From: Sipunculus nudus
Lineage: Eukaryota; Annelida; Sipuncula; Golfingiida; Sipunculidae
Assembly (NCBI GenBank): GCA_026874595.1
Contig: CM049308.1
Span: 34,404,027-34,468,026, forward strand
Direction of reading: 5' to 3'
DNA length: 64,000 nucleotides
Shown: positions 1 through 10,253 of the stretch, in pieces
Numbering within the stretch: the first letter of the stretch is position 1
Layout: each line of letters starts with the position of its first letter
Translations under genes and position numbers: made by a program
The notes under the pieces: generated by a model
Database searches by the model: none
What the model saw: only the letters and a program-made list of their open reading frames with translations
Told to the model about the DNA's origin: nothing

Positions 1-2339
1 TGCCATGGGCAAAAATCGCTCATATACATGTAGTCGTTAGACTTTTCTGCCTAAAATTTTGCAGGTGTATACAACTTGGACAGCTTTCTGGATTTGTGGT
101 AGGTGGCACAACCTACATACACATTTAGGCTGCAGACATCCATGCTAATATGCAACATACCTCACTCTATTTCCCCTTGCCACTCAATCCATGCCTCACT
201 ATCCGATTTTGGCAGATACATGTAGTCACTTGTCGGTTACCTGTATTCTAGTTTTAAAAGTTTACACATTTTTCTCTATTTTTGAGATATATAAATACAG
301 ACTAAATCTTGGCCTGTTGGTTAATCTGTTTGATGCTTCAGTTGAATGGGTATATACTACCATTCTGATGATAAAATTTCCTTTTGCGAATCTCTTCCCA
401 GTCAGCTGAGCGTCATGACCCATGGGTCACTTGTTATTAACGTATTTTATAACTGCCTAAACTTTGGGTCATGGTTATAGGTCCTATCAGTCTGAGAAAT
501 ATATATGAATAGAAGAAATAATTTTAAAGATAATTAGACTTTCAATTTATTATATTAATGCCAGGATTTTTGGTTTTTATTATATTTAATATGTCAATAC
601 TGATTGTTTTTAACAATAATTGCTTAAGTGGCCATAGTCAGAACCCGCAAAACATGAAATAGCAACAGGTACATTTGCCACTCTGGCAAGTCACAACGCT
701 TAAGATTTTTTCTTTCGTTGCACATACAACACATTTCATATCAGAGAACTGGAAAGTGCTTTAGGACTTTCATGTTCCTCTATCGAAATTATACTGTAAA
801 CAAAGAAAACACTGATTTCTTTAGATGTTTTCAAATTAATGCATTCCTCTTTTCGACTGCTATACAATTATATAGTGTGAGACAAGCACAAAGCAAATAC
901 TTGCAAGGCAATCGTAAAGCTGTTTTTTTTTTAACCCCCATTTTGTATCTTGTGGCCTCTTGTCTTATTTATTATGCATGAATATTGCAAATAATTCAAA
1001 TAATCCGGAGAAAATATTGGTTTATATTTATAATGAGTTTCATTGAGCCCAGTGTTGAAGGAGAATAAGATACTGGCTACAAAACTTAACAACAGATTAT
1101 CAACTTTGCACATATTCCAAAATCGGAACACAATTGGCCCAAAACAGCTTACTTAAAAAGAATGGTGTCATGCAAGTTTAATTGTCAATGAGAGGTCATC
1201 AGTTGCGTAGATTTTTTTTTTCATCGGGGGGTATGATTGGCGCGATAGTGGCAATATGCGCAATTGCTTGAACAAAGGGTGTTTCAGGGGGGATTTGCCC
1301 CCCCCCCCCCCTCAGACGCTAGAATTTTTTTTTTTTTTGCAATTGCAAGTGAATTGGTGCAATTTGATTTATTCTTTTAGTGACTTTTTGATTAAATTGA
1401 ACATACTAATTACCATTGCTAATGAAAAATTTGTAGGATAATGAATGATTCCCGCATATTATTACAAGCACATGGAACCCTTTATCATTTGATTAAGATT
1501 ACTCTTTACTTTTTAATAATTTACATTTCTATTCGTATAAATCACTGAATAAGAGGAGACTAATTAGGACCTTGTGTAAACCAGTTAAATTTGATCTTCC
1601 GGACCATGGTTTAAATATGATTACACATGTACAATTTACATATTTGTTGAATTTAATTGTATATTTGTTTTGCTGTGTGTGACTATGATGACTTTCTTTT
1701 GTAGATGACTATTTGTGCTTTTGGCTGGGCCTACTACACGTAGAAACAACTGGATTCTTTCAACCAGCGCACACAACAGTTCTTTCAATATGGACTCAAA
1801 ACTGTATTAGTTTTACGCCGAAGGCGTGCACAACTTGTTCTTAATCTAGTTTTAACTCATACTATTACTTTTTTCAGTTAAATCGGTTACTTTCCATTTA
1901 GCAGTCTTAATGGTTATCTTGGGTAAGTTTCTAAATAAATGTTTGCATCATAGTGCTCTTTTTAATTGATGCTCTTAATATTGTCTATGTGTTTTAAATC
2001 GTAGATTTAACTTATACTATTACTGTTTTCAGTTAAATCGGTTACTTTTTGATTAGCGATCATTTGCTTAGAGATGTTAATCGTGCGTAAGTTTCTTCAT
2101 AAATGATAGATTGCGTCATAGTGGTCTTTTTTTAACTGATACTCTTAATATTGTCTAAGTATTCCTTACACAAACTTTCTTTAGTGATTTCTCAACTGAT
2201 TTAGCTTTAGACATAGGCCTACTTTCATGCTTGGGCATTCGCACATTATTATAGCGGCCCACTACATAATTCAGTTCAATGTCACATGACCTGTGACATT
2301 CTTTCTTATGTTGTTTGTGTATGTTTACTGTTAAATAAA
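1..2339. other. Left flank: repeat-derived, no gene seen
   Basis: AT-rich host DNA. Bases ~165-250 are an inverted copy of ~62584-62670, a dispersed repeat. A C run lies at about 1300. At ~1855-2135 a ~170-bp segment (ACTATTAC, TTCAGTTAAATCGGTTACTT) occurs twice in tandem. I see no convincing exon. Confidence 0.5.
165..250 (+). repeat. Dispersed repeat, inverted copy of 62584-62670
   Basis: CACTCAATCCATGCCTCACT and TATCTGCCAAAATC-type blocks match the other end of the window in reverse, with scattered differences. Confidence 0.8.
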
Positions 2340-4010
2340 AGCCATTTTTTTAGCGAACCTTTAAGCTTATGCGATGGTGTGGCGTCGTCCGGCGTCCGTC
2401 GTCTGTACGTTAACCCATACTACCTTGAAAACGGCAAGAATTAGCATCACGAAATGTTATGTATAACATTAGTCATCTACAAAACTCTATCGAATTTTGC
2501 TTATTTTTTGGCTAACTGCATTTTCTTTGATTTTATAGGGAAAATGCTAAAAAAAGCTTTAAAATTTTCTCCTCCGAATCTGTTCAGCTAAATTGTCCAA
2601 TATTATACAGAAATGATTCCTGGAACAATCTCTCTCAAGTTTGTTCGAATGGTTTAAGTTCGGTGATTTTTGGCCGAGTTACAGGAGGTTGAATTGTCAT
2701 ATGCCATAACAGCCCATTTTAGCTACGTGGCTACAAAAATCTTCTTCTAAAAAACCACTGGGCCAAATTCTTAAATCTCACACATTAATCATCCTTAGAT
2801 GTTGATAATTCAAGTTTGTTCAAATGGTCTCAGTTCAGTGACTTTTGGCTGAGTTACGGGAAGCTGAATTTAGTCATATGCCATAACAGCCCATTTTAGC
2901 TAAATGGCTACAAAAATCTTCTTCTCAAAAACCACTGGGCCAAACTCTTTAATCTGACACTTTAATTATCCTTAGATGTTGATAATTCAAGTTTGTTCAA
3001 ATGGTCTCAGTTCAGTGAATTTTGGCTGAGTTATGGGAAGCTGAATTTAGTCATATGCCATAACAGCCCATTTTAGCTAAGTGGCTACAAAAATCTTCTT
3101 CTCAAAAACCACTGGGCCAAATTCTTAAATCTCACACATTAATTATCCTTAGATGTTGATAATTCAAGTTTGTTCAAATGGTTTTGGTTCAATGATTTTT
3201 GGCTGAGTTTTGGGAAGTTTAACTTTGCCATTTTGCTGTATTTTCCCATATGAGTTATAAACCTACAAAACATTTTTCGACTGATGATACTGAGGCCAGT
3301 TTGTTTAATATTTTGCAAGAATAATTCCCTGAATAATTCTTATAATAATTGTCTTTTATGGTTCCAAAAAATGAATTTTGGCCGAATTATAAAGATTGAA
3401 TTGAGTCATTTTACCATACATTTTAGCTGTGTGAAGCAGATACATCTAGCCTAGCACCAGTTTATCAGCATCCATTACATCATGCCTCTTGACATTTAGA
3501 TGTCAGGTTATCTATGGAAAATATGGACAAGAATGTTTTTTAAAAGCTTTAAAATATGTAGATTTATGATATTAGATATCATCTGTACACTAACTTATAA
3601 TTTCTCAGGAATAGCAGGAGCTACCTGTCACATATGTTATCTGTCACATATCAAATTTTGATGGATTCAACTTATTTTTGCTATCTGCATTTACTTAGAT
3701 TTTACAGGGGAAAAGCTGGAAAAAAAATTAAAAGTCTTCTTCTTGTAAATGTCCAGCGAAATTGTTCAACATTTTACAGAAATGATCCCAGAGGCGAGCT
3801 CTCTCAAGTTTGTTCAAATGGTTTGTGTTTGATAAATTTTAGCAGAGTTACATAACAGGCCAAGATTATGTATGTTTCTTGAATAGGTTGAGAAACTGCC
3901 AACTGTTTCAGATTTGGCAACAGATCAAGAGTTCATTCAGTGCAGCCAAATATAGGTCAACAGTTCAATCAGTGCAGCCAAGCATAAGGCATGGGATCAC
4001 CTCATGGGTG
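2340..4010 (+). repeat. Composite interspersed repeat with 178-bp tandem units, inverted copy at 57060-58980
   Basis: Begins GCGAACCTTTAAGC...GCGATGGTGTGG and includes about three units of ~178 bp at 2620-3230 (ATGCCATAACAGCCCATTTT recurs every ~178 bp). It then continues to AGTGCAGCC repeats near 3930-3990. The same parts occur reversed at 57060-58980. It is probably a non-autonomous transposon family. Confidence 0.75.
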
Positions 4011-4090
4011 TCATGTGAGCACCTCATGGGCAGCATGTGATCATCTCATGGGTAGCATGTGATAACCTCATGAGTATCATGTGATCACCT
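3990..4090 (+). repeat. Short tandem repeat, ~22-23 bp unit
   Basis: About five imperfect copies of GTGATCACCTCATGGGTATC. Confidence 0.75.
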
Positions 4091-4469
4091 CATGCGTGTC
4101 ATGCCCCTCAGGGCTGCATATGGAGCCAATCTGTATGCACATATCACACTGATTTATAACTTTCCATGGCCATCGGACCGCGCCGCTTTTATCTACGTGT
4201 TTACGATTCTCAAGGTAGACCTCAAAGGATCTGCGAGCGGCAGGGCAACGCTCTCGATTCCCGATTATCTGAGATGACCACACAACACGACCATGACCCC
4301 TGTGGACAGGTACCAGGTGTCCACGTCAGTGTCTCTTCATTTCGTGTCAAACATGAAGCGCACATTTTGGGGTTTCCCGCGTACGATAGTACAAATACGA
4401 CTATCAATAATGAACTGTTCTCACTGTCTGCTATAATTGGAGACCGCTACAACCCATTCGCAGACTGAC

Positions 4470-4808
4470 ATGAGATATTGCGAAACAACAACGAAACGGC
4501 AGCACCACAGTTACACCATGGCTCCTCGAATATTTCACGGATGTGTCAAGGCCTTCTATACACCTGAACGGCTCAAGAAAGAACCTTGGTTGACGCCAGA
4601 ACATCATGTTTATGATACACGGCAGGACTCTCTGGACGGTCTTCTACAAGAGCTTATGGACGCCCGTCGAGATAATACAAAATTCAAGCCCACTGCTGAT
4701 GCCAAAGAACTCAGTGTAAAGCTATTCATATGGACTTTTGTACATACCCACAATCTAGACGAATGTGGGTTTAGTATGACTCGTGATCTTACGCCCCGCT
4801 TGATCTAA
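4470..4808 (+). CDS. Possible host or transposon gene fragment, 112 aa
   Basis: Not recognised. It opens at the ATG at 4470; a second ATG at 4518 has a good Kozak context (ACCATGG). Balanced composition and a globular-looking C-terminus (KELSVKLFIWTFVHTHNLDE) argue for real coding. AATAAA at about 5187 could serve as a polyadenylation signal. The region 4092-4470 also has an open frame and might hold an upstream exon. It could equally be a chance frame. Confidence 0.3.
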   Translation: MRYCETTTKRQHHSYTMAPRIFHGCVKAFYTPERLKKEPWLTPEHHVYDTRQDSLDGLLQELMDARRDNTKFKPTADAKELSVKLFIWTFVHTHNLDECGFSMTRDLTPRLI

Positions 4809-6959
4809 GACAGTTCTTTCGGGGATGTTTTACCTACACTTACCGGTGTTTAGGTAATTTTAGTTACTTTTTCGGAAAATAGACTTTATTCAGTACAAAT
4901 GAATCCGTACAATGTTATGCCTTGACGCTTAATGTTATGATACATATATTACGATGACATCAACCGCAACTATTGTGTTAGTGACAACCAGTTTCTACGA
5001 CTGTATCGCAGTATTATGATCTGTAATATATTGCATATTCACATCGTCTATATATTTATATCCACACATTATCAACTGATCTACTCATGTCATGCATATG
5101 TCCTCAGCTAACCATGATCTGACTCACCATTTTAGGGCAGACTTTCTGTACTCACACATCTGTAAATATGTTCGTGTTTGCATTTAATAAAGTTTCCGCC
5201 GTTGTTCAGAAAATATGTCTTTTGTGATTTTTACTGTGTGGAATGAACGAAGTATGCATGGATGAATATCTGAATACACCCTGTAAACACCGACACAGAC
5301 GATTCGTTTGCGCCGGTCTCGCCCCCTGGTGAGGTGGTCCCACACCAGGACCACCACCTCCTGGCACGTCCGTCTGCTCCGACGGCTCTGGCCAGACTGA
5401 TTCTGCGTATGCGCCCTCTACATTGGCGCCCCCTGGTGGACTGCCCCCCTGCCAAACACCCCTCTACCCCCGGGCCCATCCACCCCCACCTCCGCAAATG
5501 ACTTCCTGCGCAACCTGAGACCCCCACGCATGCGTAAACCACACCCATTTCCATGCCCCAGCCCCGGGAGACCAAAATATCTGTTACTGGTTGCTAATGC
5601 TCCCAAACCACCCTATGCATACTACTTCCGTTCACCCACGTACGTGTGCCTCCTGTGTGATTTTTTGATAACACAACCAACGTAATCATGAACGGGATCT
5701 CATGGAATATTCCCGACATTCCGGAAATGGAATAAAGAGGAATCAATCAGATTTAGGTGTGGATCTGGCTTACGATCCGGCTTCAGGAACGCCATGAAGG
5801 AGTATTCACACGTGTTCTGTCACTTATGCACGAATGTACCTGAACGCATGGCCGAATAATTAAGACAAACACGGTTTGGGAGCATTTGTAAACAGATCAC
5901 TGTCACCGGGTACCTGACTGTTTGTACAGTGGAAAAACGTGCGCCGATAGAGATAAGCTCTTACACAGTAAGTAAAGGTGGCCCTTACGTATATTGAACT
6001 TTGCTTCGAACTATTTACACGTCGACCTGTTCTTATGTGTACCATTTACTAAGAATACATACCTCTCATTCTTATAACAATATCACTTGAGAGCTACAGG
6101 CGCAATTATCGTTTATAAATTCTAAATCAAAAAGCTTATATTCCTTGAGACAGAGCCTTAAAAGAAATTAATAAAACCTGAAATTAATTATTCCTCACGT
6201 CCTTTGAATATTGAATTTATTGATAATCGGACAACCTATATTGATCTTACTAAGATGGTCGTTATGCCAAAATGGACACCCAGTTTATGCGTAAGCCCAA
6301 AGCATGTAAATTGTCTGTTACCACGTCGAGTTAGCGGGAGGATTCGGCGCCTAGCCGCGCCTTCGAGGTCATGGGGTACCCCTAGCGGAGAACTTCGTAA
6401 TCTCAGGGGGACAACCAAAGGGCGTCCTGTTTGGTTGGTGCCTACAACGCTCTAAAACAACCACAGGGCAGGACCCTGTTTAGGCGTTGTGGGGGCTACT
6501 AGGGCGTTTGCCAAAGTAGCGGAGTTAATGTTATTGGAGTTTGTAGTAGTATTCAGAAAAACACGGAATTGATACACGTATATAATTAACTAAGAAGGGT
6601 TTGTATAAGGCAAGGAAAAATATGTACACGGTGAGAATTCAAATTACCAGCAACGCCCAAAATGATAGGAGAGAGCGGAACTTATTGGTCTAGGAGGTGA
6701 GGTATGATCTGACAAGTGAAAGATATATTAGAGTGGACGGAAACCCTTAGTGGCCGGGCCCGATATCCCCCGCCAAAAAAATCCAAAATCATGTCATCTT
6801 TTCACTTTGTATTCTATTTGTTTATCACCTTTTAACTTCGGCTAACGTACAGTCCTGTTTATTTTTATGGTAACTCTGTGTCAGGCATCACCCCGCTGAG
6901 CCGGCGGCTAACATCCCATACATTATGCCTGTTTCACCTAGAAAGTTATCTATGTCGAG
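4809..6959. other. Left flank up to the element: no gene seen
   Basis: Unique-looking DNA. A locally GC-rich segment with overlapping short frames lies at ~5280-5560. A stretch with several small inverted repeats (CAGGGCAGGACCCTG) lies at ~6310-6530. Nothing there is supported as a gene. Confidence 0.4.
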
Positions 6960-7050
6960 AGTAGTGTATAGACATTTAGTTGCCAAAATAATCCGGTTTA
7001 TCTGCCACCCGTGACGTCACAGTACCCCAATCCGCCGTAACTGCCACTTT
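6960..7050 (+). repeat. Left terminal inverted repeat, outer part
   Basis: These 91 bp match the reverse complement of 39987-40077 with one mismatch seen by eye. They contain the palindromic CRE/ATF-like site GTGACGTCAC at about 7011-7020. The outer end starts AGTAGTGTATAG. Confidence 0.95.
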
Positions 7051-7060
7051 TGACCTCTTT

Positions 7061-7286
7061 CAATCCGGTTTATCTGCCACTTTTACTACTAATCCGGTTT
7101 ATCTGCCACTTTTACTACTAATCCGGTTTATCTGCCACTTTCACTCTCAATCCGGTTTATCTGCCACTTTTACTACTAATCCGGTTTATCTGCCACTTTC
7201 ACTCTCAATCCGGTTTATCTGCCACTTTCACTACCAATCCGGTTTATTTGCCACTTTCACTGCCAGTCCGGTTTATTTGCCACTTT
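7061..7286 (+). repeat. Left sub-terminal tandem array, 29-bp units
   Basis: About eight copies of a 29-bp unit beginning AATCCGGTTTATCTGCCAC, each ending in one of two alternating tails (TTTTACTACT or TTTCACTCTC). The last two copies drift (TATTTGCC). The same unit occurs in inverse orientation at the right end with only about four copies, so the array is asymmetric. Confidence 0.95.
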
Positions 7287-7314
7287 GGGGGTGCACACTG
7301 TGCTGGACCGACCT

Positions 7315-7479
7315 CATGAACAGCGGCAGCAGCAACCCGGAGTACTCGACCACCACGGCCAGCGGCACGCCAAGCATGCACGACTGGGGCACAGAGGACG
7401 GGGGAACCACAGGTAGCAAAAGACCTTACGCCAAATACACATTCGACAAGGACACGGCCACCACCACGCAGGCCGGGGG
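7315..7479 (+). repeat. Exact copy of the hexon variable-loop segment (possible donor cassette)
   Basis: These 165 bp are identical, in reverse orientation, to 18712-18876 inside the intact major capsid gene; I compared them by eye and found no mismatch or indel. Both borders of identity are sharp. The segment is GC-rich, unlike its surroundings, and is open in the capsid frame. It begins about 30 bp inside the terminal 29-bp array. There is no obvious promoter or complete gene here. It could be a silent cassette for gene conversion, a by-product of recombination, or an assembly artefact. Confidence 0.93.
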
Positions 7480-7523
7480 GAGTAAAGAAAAACAAAGACC
7501 GGAAATATAATACACAAATGAAT

Positions 7524-7529
7524 TTTATT
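7524..7529 (-). terminator. Polyadenylation signal for the leftmost minus-strand genes
   Basis: Read on the minus strand this is AATAAA, about 160 bp beyond the stop of the leftmost gene. Confidence 0.45.
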
Positions 7530-7688
7530 CCAATTTATTTACATAGTTTTTTCAAATGAACATCTTTTTTCTTTTTTACACAACGCATACTTAAGCTAGA
7601 AATATTATGATTGCTTCTTAACAATAAAACTTCTTTTGTGACGAATTGATATATTTTATCATTAACTTTCACATAACGTTTTTTAACT

Positions 7689-8066
7689 TTATGAAACGAA
7701 GTCATTGTTCAATACTTTAAAATGATGAATATCTAGTTTCTTTCTAAAACGTCCTTTCGTTGATCCTATTACATTCATAGGATCCCATTTAGAAAATACA
7801 TGTATAGTTCCATCCACAACATCTTCTATAGGTTCAACTATTATAGTCTCTACCCATATCTTATTACAACAATTGCAATATTTTTTCATTATTACACATT
7901 GTGTTCTTTGCCTGTCTAAGGAATGTTTGTATACACCAGAAAAATCCCAACTATTTATGTTAGTATTCTCAAGATCAAATGGATTCCTGGGAGTTATAGT
8001 TTTAACTCCAGCTACGGTTAAGGTATAGTTCAAATACGGGTAACGGCTTTTTTTGTCTAGGTCCAT
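7689..8066 (-). CDS. Hypothetical protein, 125 aa
   Basis: Not recognised. A 125-residue protein with a clustered cysteine motif near the middle (YCNCCNKIW) that could bind zinc, and a basic stretch KGRFRKK towards the C-terminus. It is the leftmost minus-strand gene, followed by a polyadenylation signal. The next gene upstream ends only 21 bp away, so the pair is probably co-transcribed. It starts at an ATG. Confidence 0.6.
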   Translation of the reverse strand: MDLDKKSRYPYLNYTLTVAGVKTITPRNPFDLENTNINSWDFSGVYKHSLDRQRTQCVIMKKYCNCCNKIWVETIIVEPIEDVVDGTIHVFSKWDPMNVIGSTKGRFRKKLDIHHFKVLNNDFVS

Positions 8067-8087
8067 TGAAAAAAGCTCTAAATATAT

Positions 8088-8348
8088 CTATAATTGAAGT
8101 AAATGTTTATTCAATATTTCCCGGTTAGTGAATTTCTTTTCTTTCATGTAGCGCCATTCAGATGAATCGTAGATTGGAGCCAAGTAGGTGTGTTCTATAA
8201 TTGTCCCGGGTTGATATTTTAAGTCGAAGGCGGCGATTCCCAGTACTAAATAATTGGTGAGGTTTTTTTCACGTATTATTTTGCGAATGTTCACGTGAGG
8301 ATTTTGTACCAAAGGTTCAACACCATAACGTAGAGTGAAATAAATCAT
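8088..8348 (-). CDS. Hypothetical protein, 86 aa
   Basis: Not recognised. No clear motif or membrane segment. Its ATG shares one base with the TGA of the upstream gene (TGATG), so the two are stop-start coupled on one transcript. That arrangement is unusual for a eukaryotic gene and suggests reinitiation, or expression from a separate short transcript. The C-terminus is leucine-rich. Confidence 0.55.
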   Translation of the reverse strand: MIYFTLRYGVEPLVQNPHVNIRKIIREKNLTNYLVLGIAAFDLKYQPGTIIEHTYLAPIYDSSEWRYMKEKKFTNREILNKHLLQL

Positions 8349-8770
8349 CAGTCCAGTTTTTCTAATCTAGTGATCTGTTCCGTTACACATTTGATGATGT
8401 CGTTGATTTGTTCCAAGTAGTTTTCAATTAATTGGGTGATTTCAACAACAGTGTAGATTTTCTTGGAAGCTGCAGAAGTGCGTCTCTTTGTTTCTCTTTT
8501 CAGTGTTTTGGCAGGTACAGGTCTCCTACGTTTGCGCGTTTTAGGTGCTGAAGTACTGGGCGCAGTTGACGGAGGCGGTGGGGGGGGGGGGGGGGGCATC
8601 AACACTTCATCCACGGTAACCGGTACAGTTATTTTCGGTGTAGGTAGCGGGATGTCTTCTTCAGGTAGCGGGATGTCGGCAGGCACTGGCGGTGCACTGT
8701 TGTTCAATATCTCGTACAAGTCGAGAGGTGGAGCTGCATCTGTGAATGAACTGCTTGCTGCTTGTGCCAT
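8348..8770 (-). CDS. Proline-rich protein with nuclear-localisation motif and coiled coil, 140 aa
   Basis: Function unknown. The N-terminal half is acidic and proline-rich with a run of nine prolines; a strongly basic bipartite NLS-like block (KTRKRRRP and KRETKRR) follows at roughly residues 77-100; the last ~35 residues are heptad-like and probably coiled coil. Its upstream region (8795-8880) holds two TATA-like sequences and one copy of the shared ETS-site module. A nuclear DNA-binding or regulatory role is inference. The long antisense plus-strand frame is a shadow of the proline run. Confidence 0.65.
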   Translation of the reverse strand: MAQAASSSFTDAAPPLDLYEILNNSAPPVPADIPLPEEDIPLPTPKITVPVTVDEVLMPPPPPPPPPSTAPSTSAPKTRKRRRPVPAKTLKRETKRRTSAASKKIYTVVEITQLIENYLEQINDIIKCVTEQITRLEKLD

Positions 8771-8828
8771 AGTGACGAATCGCCGTTATGATCAGCTTTA
8801 TACCAGTGCGCGGTTTATATCCTCTATT

Positions 8829-8884
8829 CACCGGAAGTCCCGTTCGCAAACTCATTTGGCATCGAGCCAAACCGGAAATCGTTT
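8829..8884. promoter_or_regulatory. Shared promoter module, copy 1 (ETS-like sites)
   Basis: Contains ACCGGAAGT, then TTCGCAAAC, then ACCGGAAAT about 35 bp on. This is a diverged version of the module seen at 10187, 13581 and 36047. CCGGAAGT is the classic ETS/GABP core. Confidence 0.6.
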
Positions 8885-8886
8885 TC

Positions 8887-9363
8887 TCAATCGTATGATT
8901 CACCTTGGAAACTCACTAATGTAGGGTTTTTACGTCTATACCATTCTTGTAGATAATCAGCTACTTCTTTGGTATGACAAATGTAAATATTAGGAGTGTC
9001 TTGGTAATACGCACCGGCAGATTCACGTACTACTAAATATTTTTTCGTACCGGATTTTTTTATGGGGGTATTGTAATTTGTTAATACGGCAAAGTAACTC
9101 AAAGCCGGGGATTTTGTTAAACGGCTTTCACTCAAACATAAACTTTTCCCCCATGTCCGGTATTGGAAACATTTCGATTCAGGGTTTTTTTGAGAACATA
9201 CATGCCGGTAATGTGAAATGTAGCCTTGCATTAATTTTGTATTGCACCGTTTTGTGCAACAACGTCTGTTCAATAGTTTGTACATCACATAAAATTTCAT
9301 ATTATTATTCTTTTTTTCCATAATGATATTTTTTAATTCATTCTTATGGATATCCAGCAACAT
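8887..9363 (-). CDS. Cys/His-rich hypothetical protein, 158 aa
   Basis: Not recognised. The N-terminal third carries closely spaced Cys and His residues (RRCCTKRC, then HYRHVC) that could form a zinc site. The rest is globular-looking with many aromatic residues. The start could be the first ATG or the later one at residue 15 or 22. It overlaps the next gene upstream by about 30 bp. The motif FYVMYKLLN resembles IYIVYKIIN at the start of that neighbour, which suggests a duplicated N-terminal module. Confidence 0.55.
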   Translation of the reverse strand: MLLDIHKNELKNIIMEKKNNNMKFYVMYKLLNRRCCTKRCNTKLMQGYISHYRHVCSQKNPESKCFQYRTWGKSLCLSESRLTKSPALSYFAVLTNYNTPIKKSGTKKYLVVRESAGAYYQDTPNIYICHTKEVADYLQEWYRRKNPTLVSFQGESYD

Positions 9364-9572
9364 TTTTCTTTATCTTCTGCTATATCATTTTCTGATGAAC
9401 AGCCGGTATGGCGTGGAGAGCGAGGTTGGAAATCTGGATATTCATACCGGAAGTAGGGACCTATTTCGAGTTCTTCTGCTTGTTTTTGATGATGGCGATG
9501 AAAAACATACTGGCATTTGTCTTTACAATTAATTATTTTGTAGACGATGTAGATTTTCTTCCTTTTCTTCAT
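9333..9572 (-). CDS. Hypothetical protein, 79 aa, with Cys/His motif
   Basis: Not recognised. It begins with a basic MKKRKK, then IYIVYKIIN, then CKDKCQYVFHRHH, a possible zinc-binding cluster. The similarity of its N-terminus to the neighbouring 158-aa gene suggests paralogy, with the C-termini diverged or replaced. It overlaps that neighbour by 31 bp. Confidence 0.45.
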   Translation of the reverse strand: MKKRKKIYIVYKIINCKDKCQYVFHRHHQKQAEELEIGPYFRYEYPDFQPRSPRHTGCSSENDIAEDKEKCCWISIRMN

Positions 9573-9636
9573 CGGTACCGGTAGTAGATGAAAGGCGGTA
9601 CAGAAAGTTTTCTGATTTTTAGGGTTTTCACGATTT

Positions 9637-10146
9637 TTACCCAGTTACAGCGTTCGTAGCCGGGCCTGTATTTCTTTTTACGTTTGTAGATTCTAATCTT
9701 GTTATCATGACAGCGTTCCATTTGTATGTTTCCTCCTCGTAGAAATCAGGAACGGTGTGTGGTTCGGGAGCGTATACGATGAACATGTGATGTTCAGGAT
9801 TGGTAAATCTTCTTACAAATTCAGGTTCTTCGAAATCGTAATTATTGCTTTCAGTCCAGAAATCGTGTTGCTGATTTAAAATTATTCGTTTCTCGATGTA
9901 AGGGGTGTTGGTGATCTTGTATTCACCCAAGCGTTGTTCTGTTAGATGAACTGCATCTAAATGGTACTGTGAAAATTCTACTAAGTCCAAAGTATCTTTC
10001 GGGCATAAACCCCAGAGGATTTCATGAAAAACTTGAATGTTCGTTAGTCTATCACATTGTCGGTAGTAATCTGCTGATTTACACGTTACTAGATGGTCAT
10101 TCTGCAGGTGACATTCGTGGCACGGTATGTGCCGGGTTAACCGCAT
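9637..10146 (-). CDS. Zinc-finger-like hypothetical protein, 169 aa
   Basis: Function unknown. The N-terminus has CHECH followed by C and C at spacing compatible with a zinc ribbon (residues 9-30). The middle and C-terminus are rich in acidic and aromatic residues. The ATG lies about 30 bp from a TATA-like GGCATAAAAA (minus strand, near 10174), and a copy of the shared ETS module lies just beyond. The gene therefore starts a cluster and is probably expressed early (inference). Confidence 0.6.
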   Translation of the reverse strand: MRLTRHIPCHECHLQNDHLVTCKSADYYRQCDRLTNIQVFHEILWGLCPKDTLDLVEFSQYHLDAVHLTEQRLGEYKITNTPYIEKRIILNQQHDFWTESNNYDFEEPEFVRRFTNPEHHMFIVYAPEPHTVPDFYEEETYKWNAVMITRLESTNVKRNTGPATNAVTG

Positions 10147-10186
10147 AGTGGTATAATAGATTAGTTCGGGGGTTTTTATGCCTTCT

Positions 10187-10250
10187 CAAACCGGAAGCGC
10201 TGTACGCAAACCGAGTTCAGCTTTTGGAACCCAACCAATTGGCTCGTTGC
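10187..10250. promoter_or_regulatory. Shared promoter module, copy 2
   Basis: Contains AACCGGAAGCGCTGTACGCA, followed by AAACCGAGTTCAGC and TTGGAACCCA. It is nearly identical to the reverse complement of 36070-36125 and similar to 13581-13630. It lies between the 169-aa gene and the 3' end of the 420-aa gene. Confidence 0.8.
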
Positions 10251-10253
10251 CAG

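Noticed and set aside
4077-4468. Overlapping frames at 4077-4468 on both strands
   Set aside because: No motif, no promoter and three mutually overlapping frames; at best an upstream exon of the uncertain gene at 4470.
5231-5606. Minus-strand 114-codon Gly/Arg-rich frame
   Set aside because: It lies in a locally GC-rich stretch where long frames arise by composition; no start context or homology seen.
6310-6530. tRNA or other structured RNA near 6.3-6.5 kb
   Set aside because: Short inverted repeats are present but no cloverleaf, no A/B box and no CCA-type end could be laid out.
7061-7286. CRISPR-like array of 29-bp repeats
   Set aside because: The units are directly adjacent with only a few variable bases, no spacers, in a eukaryotic context and mirrored at the other element end: a terminal tandem repeat.
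7277-7510. The left loop copy as an expressed 77-aa gene
   Set aside because: No ATG before the copied segment, no TATA, and it runs out of capsid similarity at both borders; treated as a repeat.
8463-8924. Plus-strand 153-codon frame with a glycine run
   Set aside because: The glycine run is the reverse of the proline run in the minus-strand 140-aa gene; the minus frame has a better start, NLS and promoter.
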